A DNA stretch of 48,454 nt from Bacteroidales bacterium (GTDB lineage: Bacteria; Bacteroidota; Bacteroidia; Bacteroidales; UBA932), in NCBI GenBank assembly GCA_017625725.1, contig JAGAKH010000087.1, positions 1-48,454 of the forward strand, written 5' to 3'. Under the pieces are notes generated by a model. The model was not told where the DNA came from, did not search any database, and saw nothing but the letters and a program-made list of their open reading frames with translations. Positions 43,205-48,454 of the stretch are shown here, one piece after another (within the stretch, counting starts at the first letter, position 1; each line of letters starts with the position of its first letter). Both the position numbers and the translations under genes were made by a program.

Positions 43205-44211
43205 TTTCTCAATTTGATTACATCACCCTCCCGCATAACATAATCGGAAGGCAATCCATTCATCTTGCACAGACGTGAAAGCTTTACCGCATATCGCTGG
43301 GATATTTCCCTTAGGCTCTCACCTCCTTCTGCCACATATTTCTCGACCCCTTTCGCCGCCTGATTCTTTTTAGCAAGGACATATACCTTGGTGCCGGGAA
43401 CAAGAGCCGTGTCCGCTTCAAGATCATTGAAACGCAGGATCTCTCTCTTGAAAAGATTCCTTCCGGCAGCTATTGATTCATAAGTATCACCTTCGACAGA
43501 ATAGACAAAAGGCACACCATTGAGTTCGTATACTGTACGGCTCAGAGCAAAAGGGAATTTTTCCCTTCTGTCTGCAGAAAGGGGAGTTACCTGCTCCATC
43601 TGAAGCGGAGATTCCGGAACCGATTCCTCACGCATCTTCTCTTCTCTATCCTTCATAAGCCCTTTCTTCTGAGTCTTGCCGAAAGAAGAAGGTTTCCTGT
43701 CATATTCATGGAGTCCGTATTCCTCGATAAGACGGATAAGCTTCTTAGGATAGGCAGGATCTGTTGCATAGCCAGCCTTCTTGAGGCCATATGCCCATGA
43801 TTTATAATCTGTTATCTTATAATCAAACAGAAATTTATATCTGTCACGGTAACGCAGGAAATCCGAATGGTCGTAAAAGGAATCCTCCGGACGGTCATAT
43901 TTTCTGAAGCACTCTCCTTTCGCATCATCGTCATAGAACACCTTGTCTCCCTTCCAGTTGTTATGACACTTTATGCCGAAATGATTATTGCTCTTCAATG
44001 CCAGTTCAGACATTCCATATCCCGACTCAAGAAGTCCCTGAGCCAGAGTAATACTCGCCGGAACTCCACTGCGGTACATTTCGGAAACCGCAATTGCAGC
44101 GTATCTTTCTATATATTTTTCCTGAGGTGTCTGCGTCTTGGCCCACAGAGGCAGCAATGACACCAGAACTGTCAGCAAAAATGCTGATATCCTAATATTT
44201 CTAAGACTCAT
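43201..44211 (-). CDS. Glucosaminidase (GH73) with C-terminal LysM domains
   Basis: The 336-residue protein has a signal peptide (about 1-25), a GH73-type N-acetylglucosaminidase domain (about 30-175, with ITLAQGLLESGYGMSELA and NHFGIKCH), a charged linker, and two LysM repeats (about 230-285 and 290-334). It would cut peptidoglycan in the periplasm. ATG 44211 (MSLRNIRIS) is preferred to the TTG at 44226. It overlaps mltG by four bases and follows a metallophosphoesterase gene by 11 bases. Confidence 0.88.
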   Translation of the reverse strand: MSLRNIRISAFLLTVLVSLLPLWAKTQTPQEKYIERYAAIAVSEMYRSGVPASITLAQGLLESGYGMSELALKSNNHFGIKCHNNWKGDKVFYDDDAKGECFRKYDRPEDSFYDHSDFLRYRDRYKFLFDYKITDYKSWAYGLKKAGYATDPAYPKKLIRLIEEYGLHEYDRKPSSFGKTQKKGLMKDREEKMREESVPESPLQMEQVTPLSADRREKFPFALSRTVYELNGVPFVYSVEGDTYESIAAGRNLFKREILRFNDLEADTALVPGTKVYVLAKKNQAAKGVEKYVAEGGESLREISQRYAVKLSRLCKMNGLPSDYVMREGDVIKLRK

Positions 44212-44222
44212 TCTCGGCAATA

Positions 44223-45338
44223 TCAATCAATTACAAAATCAAATTCATTAAACGGTTCCTTACGATGAGCCAGATGTCTGGTCAGAGGTGATATGCCGAA
44301 AAGCGGAGAATAAGTGCGGACCTTGACAGTCTTGCCATCCGGCTGGAACTCAAGGATACGGATCCATCCGTCACCGCCGTTACCTTCCCAACCTCCGCCA
44401 AGAGTCTGGGTGTCAAAAAGCATCTGATACACCTCCTTGCCTTCAGCATTCGGGTCGACTCTCCAGCCCACTGCTGCATCATATCTGTCAGAGCCGTCGG
44501 CTGCCGGACCGTGACAATGATGACCGCAGAGTACAAGACGGATGTTAGGAACCTGACTTACAAGCTTTTCCCATATCTGCTCACCGGAATTGTTACCGTC
44601 CTTGCGGGTAAGGGGATAGCCTTCAGTAGAAATACGGGCATTGTCACATAGTCCCAGACATCTCATATATGAATGAGTCAGGTAGATGACAGTGTGGTTC
44701 CTGTATTTTTCAGACTGGCAGAGACTCTTTGCCCATTGGATAGCATTGTCGGAAGGTGCGAATTCTGAGGTGGTGACAAGCACTCCATTGTTCCAACCGT
44801 TGATTCTGAGTTCATAGGCAGAGTTTTCAAGAGATGCCCTGCCTTCCCTGTTCGGACATTCGCTTACAAGACGGTCCAAAAGCACATTTCCCTGTCTTTC
44901 TGCAGGAAAATAATCAGGGTAGAAGGTATGTTCATCCTCGGCTGCCCTATATCCGTAATCGTGGTTGCCGGGACTATGGACATGGAGGACCTTTCCATCG
45001 ATTCTTGTAAAAGCAGAAGATACCGCCTCCCACATCTGACGGCTGGTCTGGTTGAGCATGTTCCTGTTCATGGCATTATTGTCATTCTGCTCGACAAGAT
45101 CGCCGGTACAAAGCACTGCCTCGATATTCAGATGGTCTATATTATCTTCTATCCACGCTGTTACGAGATCGAAGATAGGCTGATTCACATCATATTTCAT
45201 ATAGCCCTGAGGATCGCCGAGCAAGATTACAGAAGTAGCCTCCGGATCGGTGAGATTCTGACGGTCAGCACGATGCTGAGCAAATGAAAACACAGAAAAA
45301 CAACAGAAAGCTACCGCAACAGACAAAGATCTTTTCAT
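44223..45338 (-). CDS. Secreted calcineurin-like metallophosphoesterase
   Basis: The 371-residue protein has a signal peptide (about 1-20, ending SFA) and a complete metallophosphoesterase signature: Asp42 in LLGDPQG, Asp80 in CTGDLVE, Asn125/His126 in SPGNHD, the histidine in LTHSYMR, and GHHCHG. It is exported, so a phosphate-ester or glycan substrate in the periplasm is likely but unspecified. A gene for an organophosphate transporter of the OPA type lies 68 bases upstream on the same strand. Confidence 0.82.
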   Translation of the reverse strand: MKRSLSVAVAFCCFSVFSFAQHRADRQNLTDPEATSVILLGDPQGYMKYDVNQPIFDLVTAWIEDNIDHLNIEAVLCTGDLVEQNDNNAMNRNMLNQTSRQMWEAVSSAFTRIDGKVLHVHSPGNHDYGYRAAEDEHTFYPDYFPAERQGNVLLDRLVSECPNREGRASLENSAYELRINGWNNGVLVTTSEFAPSDNAIQWAKSLCQSEKYRNHTVIYLTHSYMRCLGLCDNARISTEGYPLTRKDGNNSGEQIWEKLVSQVPNIRLVLCGHHCHGPAADGSDRYDAAVGWRVDPNAEGKEVYQMLFDTQTLGGGWEGNGGDGWIRILEFQPDGKTVKVRTYSPLFGISPLTRHLAHRKEPFNEFDFVID

Positions 45339-45406
45339 ACTGTCAAAAATTATTCAGTTTTATAATCCGAGAGAGCATGACATCTATCACTCTCTCACGA
45401 TGAAAA

Positions 45407-46780
45407 TCATTTATATTCTTTAGCCAGAGATTCCAGTTTTCTATAGCCGTCAGCCGGTGCATTCCACATAAAGGCAATTACAATTGCACCCACTACTCCA
45501 AAAGCTATTGCAATCGGGAATACGGAATCCCATCCTCCTGTCTCGGCGAGCGAGCCGAATATCACTCCTGATACGACAGAACTTGCATAACCGAAGATAC
45601 CGACGATTCCGTTTCCAGTGCCGGTACCATATTTTGTAGCCTGCTGAGACGCACAGGTCCCGAGCAGGGCCTGAGGTCCGTAAATGAAGAAGCTGGACAG
45701 AACGAGAAGAATGAACGAAAGCACCACCGAACTGCATTTCCAGAAGAGGAAGAATGACAAAGTGGCGAAGACAATGCAGAAGAAGCACGTCCTGTGTGCC
45801 TTGCTTTTGAAGATTCGGTCAGTCAGCCAACCGGCAAGAAGCATTCCGAGAGTACCGCCGACAATCTCGCTGGTCGCAAGAAGAGAGCCGGCCTCAGCGA
45901 TATCCAGTCCCTTGATTTCTGTAAGGAAAGATGCTCCCCAGTCCAGAATGGTAAGCCTGATGACATATATGCAGAAGTTGGTCAAAGCGATTATCCAGAT
46001 GTATGGATTGCCATAGACCATTCTGTTTATCACTTTTGTGTAGCTTTTACGGTCAAGACTCTCGACGATATTCTTTTCACCTGATTCATGTTTCTTTTCA
46101 TCCAGATGCTCCACAAGAGGAAGTCCGACTTCTGCAGGACTGTCCTTGAGTCCGAACCACAGGACAGGGACACCGACAAGAGAAATCAGGGCAGGGACAG
46201 CGAAGCAGAGATACCAGGCACTGTAGCCGAATCTGTTAAGAAGGAAGCCGCACAATGCCACGACCAGTCCTGCACCAACAGTGTGGGATACGTTCCAGAC
46301 AGACTGCTTTGTCGCAAGCTCGGACGGCTTGATCCAATGAGCCAGAAGGCTGAAGCAAGGAGGGACGCCCATGCCCTGCAGATAGCCGTTCACGACCCAA
46401 AGTGATCCTATCAGATAGACAAGACCCAAGGTAGCCTTTCCCTCTGAGTCCAGAAGGTTAAGAAGCCCGTCAAGTTTAGGACTGAAACAGATCATCAGGT
46501 TGACGAGGGATGTAAGGAGCAGGCCCAATGCCATGATCTTCTTCTTGCTGAAGCGGTCAACCAGGATTCCGTTTACAAAGCGTGAAAAGCCGTAGATTAT
46601 ACTGTTCATTGTCAGGAAGATACCAAGCTGGGTCTTGGTAATGCCCAATTCCGATTCCATCGCAGGAATGGCTACACTGAGGTTCTTCCTTACAAAATAA
46701 AACAATGCATACCCTATAAAGAGGACTATGATTGTCCTCCATTCCCATTTGCGGTACTTCTTTAAAGTCAGATTATCCAT
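45407..46780 (-). CDS. MFS transporter, organophosphate:phosphate antiporter (GlpT/UhpT) family
   Basis: The 457-residue membrane protein has twelve predicted helices. The N-terminal YALFYFVRKNLSVAIPAM matches the OPA family, which exchanges glycerol 3-phosphate or hexose 6-phosphate for phosphate. Other landmarks are GFSRFVNGILVDRFSKKK and the central QGMGVPPCFSLLAHW. It starts one base after the RNase Z stop codon. The exact substrate cannot be read. The secreted phosphoesterase encoded next fits phosphate-ester use. Confidence 0.87.
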   Translation of the reverse strand: MDNLTLKKYRKWEWRTIIVLFIGYALFYFVRKNLSVAIPAMESELGITKTQLGIFLTMNSIIYGFSRFVNGILVDRFSKKKIMALGLLLTSLVNLMICFSPKLDGLLNLLDSEGKATLGLVYLIGSLWVVNGYLQGMGVPPCFSLLAHWIKPSELATKQSVWNVSHTVGAGLVVALCGFLLNRFGYSAWYLCFAVPALISLVGVPVLWFGLKDSPAEVGLPLVEHLDEKKHESGEKNIVESLDRKSYTKVINRMVYGNPYIWIIALTNFCIYVIRLTILDWGASFLTEIKGLDIAEAGSLLATSEIVGGTLGMLLAGWLTDRIFKSKAHRTCFFCIVFATLSFFLFWKCSSVVLSFILLVLSSFFIYGPQALLGTCASQQATKYGTGTGNGIVGIFGYASSVVSGVIFGSLAETGGWDSVFPIAIAFGVVGAIVIAFMWNAPADGYRKLESLAKEYK

Positions 46781-46781
46781 T

Positions 46782-47720
46782 TCAATCTATCTGTTTATCA
46801 ATGACTGGCACTTCAATCACATCTCCATCACGGGCAAGGGCGACGTTTTCAAAGACCGGACGCATCTCATCAAGGTAGAAATCCACTGAAGGGAATCTTG
46901 ACGAATAATGACCTGTCAGGAGACGGCCGGCACCTGCTTTGCAAGCAAGGGTCGCAGCCTGGACAGTAGTCGAATGAAAAGTCTTCGCCGCCATTTCCTC
47001 CATTGATTGAGGAAATGTAGCCTCATGATATAGCAAAGTTACGCCTTTTATCCATTTTTCCAACTCCGGAAACGGTGCCGTATCGCTGCAATAAGCATAA
47101 CTTCTTGGTGCATAAGGAAGATACGCAGCGTCCTTATTTGAAATCACAAGAGAGTCCTCATCCCTGACAACATCCTCTCCCCTCTTCAGAGCAGCAATCT
47201 CCGTCAGACTCAATCCGTACTCAGATATGGCATCCTTACGGACATTGAAAGCGGGCATCTTCTCCCTTATCATATATCCGAAGGTATCTACCCTATGGTT
47301 CAAAGGAAAAGCCAGAAGTTCGACATTCCTGTTTTCATATATGATTTCGGGCTCCTTCATTTCAAGTGTCTGCAGATTGATGTCAAAGAGGATTCCCTCT
47401 CCGAAATTTTTCCTGAAGAAATCCAGGATCGGAGAGAAAGCACCTGGAGCATAAATATTCAAAGGAGCTGTCCTGCCGAGCATGGCCATCGTGGAGAGAA
47501 GTCCGAATATTCCGAATATATGATCGCCGTGGATATGGGACAGGCATATATGCTCGATCTTGAGAAAGGATATTCCGGCCTTACGCATCTGGATCTGTGC
47601 TCCTTCTCCGCAGTCAATCATAAACAAACGCCCACGTACGTCAAGTACCTGGGCGCTTGGATATCTTTCAGTAGTGGGCAGGGCCGAAGCCGTGCCCAAT
47701 ACATAAAGAGTGAAATTCAT
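46782..47720 (-). CDS. rnz: Ribonuclease Z
   Basis: RNase Z is a zinc endonuclease that trims the 3' ends of tRNA precursors. The 312-residue protein has the beta-lactamase motif HIHGDH (His62, His64, Asp66, His67 in SHIHGDHIFG), GTASALPTTERYPSA at the N-terminus, and further metal ligands in YCSDTAPF and TGHYSSRF. It lies 5 bases after the rpsA stop codon, probably co-transcribed with it. Confidence 0.94.
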   Translation of the reverse strand: MNFTLYVLGTASALPTTERYPSAQVLDVRGRLFMIDCGEGAQIQMRKAGISFLKIEHICLSHIHGDHIFGIFGLLSTMAMLGRTAPLNIYAPGAFSPILDFFRKNFGEGILFDINLQTLEMKEPEIIYENRNVELLAFPLNHRVDTFGYMIREKMPAFNVRKDAISEYGLSLTEIAALKRGEDVVRDEDSLVISNKDAAYLPYAPRSYAYCSDTAPFPELEKWIKGVTLLYHEATFPQSMEEMAAKTFHSTTVQAATLACKAGAGRLLTGHYSSRFPSVDFYLDEMRPVFENVALARDGDVIEVPVIDKQID

Positions 47721-47725
47721 AAGAA

Positions 47726-48454
47726 TTATTTGTTCTCGAGCTGGCTCTTAAGTGCTGCAAGTGCATCGATGTCACCAAGAGTAGTCTTCTCTACGCTTGA
47801 GTTGATCTTCTTCACTGCCTTCTTAGTGTTGTCAGCCTCTGCTGCTGCCTTCTGAGCTCTTTCCTCAACTGCAGCTGCATAAGTCTTAGCGTGTGAAAGG
47901 GTTACCTTCTTAGCGCTACGCTTGAGCTCAACTACCTTGAACTCGAGTCTCTCACCTGCTACAGGCATAGAACCATCTTCCTTAGCAAGTTCACGGTTGA
48001 AGCAGAATGCATCAACATCACCCTCAAGTTCAACTACAGCACCCTTATCGTTTACTGAAGCGATCTTAGCCTCAACTACAGTACCTACAGCATACTTAGC
48101 CTCAACCTCATCCCATGGGTTAGGAAGGAGCTGCTTGTGACCAAGTGAAAGCTTGTGGTTCTCCTCATCGAAATCAAGGATAACAACGTCGATCACGTCA
48201 CCTGCTGCCACGAGCTCTGACGGATGCTTGATCTTGTTCCAAGAAAGGTCGCTGATGTGCACGAGACCCTCGATGCCTTCCTCAAGTTCAGCGAATACAC
48301 CGAAGTTTGTGATATTGCGTACAGTTGCCTTGTGCTGTGAACCTACAGCATACTTCTCGCGGATGTTCTCCCAAGGGTTAGCAACGAGCTGCTTGAGACC
48401 GAGAGACATCTTCTTCTCCTCGCGGTCGAGAGTAAGGATCTGTGCCTCAACCTC
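47726..48454 (-). CDS. rpsA: 30S ribosomal protein S1 (5' part outside the window)
   Basis: The window contains the C-terminal 242 codons; the frame stays open to the right edge, so the gene is truncated by the window, and an internal ATG at 48409 is not its start. Two S1 RNA-binding repeats are visible: GSQHKATVRNITNFGVFAEL with HISDLSW, and GTVVEAKIASVNDKGAVVEL with FCFNRELA. The Lys/Ala-rich C-terminal tail ends ALAALKSQLENK. Codon choice looks strongly biased, as in highly expressed genes. Confidence 0.93.
   Translation of the reverse strand, partial: EVEAQILTLDREEKKMSLGLKQLVANPWENIREKYAVGSQHKATVRNITNFGVFAELEEGIEGLVHISDLSWNKIKHPSELVAAGDVIDVVILDFDEENHKLSLGHKQLLPNPWDEVEAKYAVGTVVEAKIASVNDKGAVVELEGDVDAFCFNRELAKEDGSMPVAGERLEFKVVELKRSAKKVTLSHAKTYAAAVEERAQKAAAEADNTKKAVKKINSSVEKTTLGDIDALAALKSQLENK

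Overview
The window looks like a chromosomal segment of a Bacteroidales bacterium. The evidence is Bacteroidetes-type promoters (a TAnnTTTG -7 element, several with a TTG/TTTG -33 element about 19 bases upstream), few recognisable Shine-Dalgarno sites, and a gene set typical of the order: a NagB-LmbE fusion, a DUF4293 protein, a GH73-LysM glucosaminidase, SPOR and TonB-domain envelope proteins, and membrane-anchored AraC and LytTR regulators. Genus cannot be fixed by reading alone. I see no tRNA or rRNA gene, insertion sequence, prophage or CRISPR array. The window ends inside rpsA.

Layout. (1) 309-4720, minus: amino-sugar/hexose-phosphate operon with a degenerate NagB-like domain fused to a PIG-L/LmbE deacetylase, a canonical NagB, and a phospho-sugar mutase. 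(2) 5100-6821, minus: membrane M28 peptidase. (3) 6932-11505: hexuronate catabolism, with uxaB-uxaA diverging from uxaC around a perfect 13-bp dyad. (4) 11548-15510, minus: secreted esterase behind ettA, then a membrane AraC-type regulator. (5) 15635-22198, minus: five-gene run of SPOR lipoprotein, M28-like/TonB fusion, leuS and two YitT paralogues. (6) 22302-24400, plus: CapA-like protein coupled to PhoH. (7) 24435-28317, minus: gyrA and a TPR protein. (8) 28404-33123, plus: Clp ATPase, AI-2E-family transporter, esterase, with a small minus-strand ORF between the first two. (9) 33127-36813: nucleoside phosphorylase, DUF4293 protein, fabF and LytTR regulator, in alternating orientations. (10) 36810-40648, minus: lipoprotein, mazG, tcdA, prfA, thioesterase. 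(11) 40796-42103, plus: CoA-transferase. (12) 42167-48454, minus: rpsA, RNase Z and OPA-family transporter, then phosphoesterase, glucosaminidase and mltG.

How the genes work together. Three catabolic themes are visible. Amino sugars pass through NagB and the mutase into glycolysis. Hexuronates pass through UxaC, UxaB and UxaA to 2-keto-3-deoxygluconate. A CoA-transferase handles short-chain acids. The rest is mostly housekeeping (LeuRS, RF1, GyrA, S1, EttA, RNase Z, TcdA, MazG, FabF) and envelope functions.

The points most worth a second look are: an M28-like domain that has lost most zinc ligands and is fused to a TonB C-terminal domain; a NagB-like domain lacking the Asp/His of the active site, next to an intact NagB; a 47-residue ORF with a near-consensus promoter, antisense to the sequence downstream of the Clp gene; the dyad between uxaB and uxaC; and a leucine at the classical quinolone-resistance position of GyrA. 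I did not find a clearly new multi-gene system.
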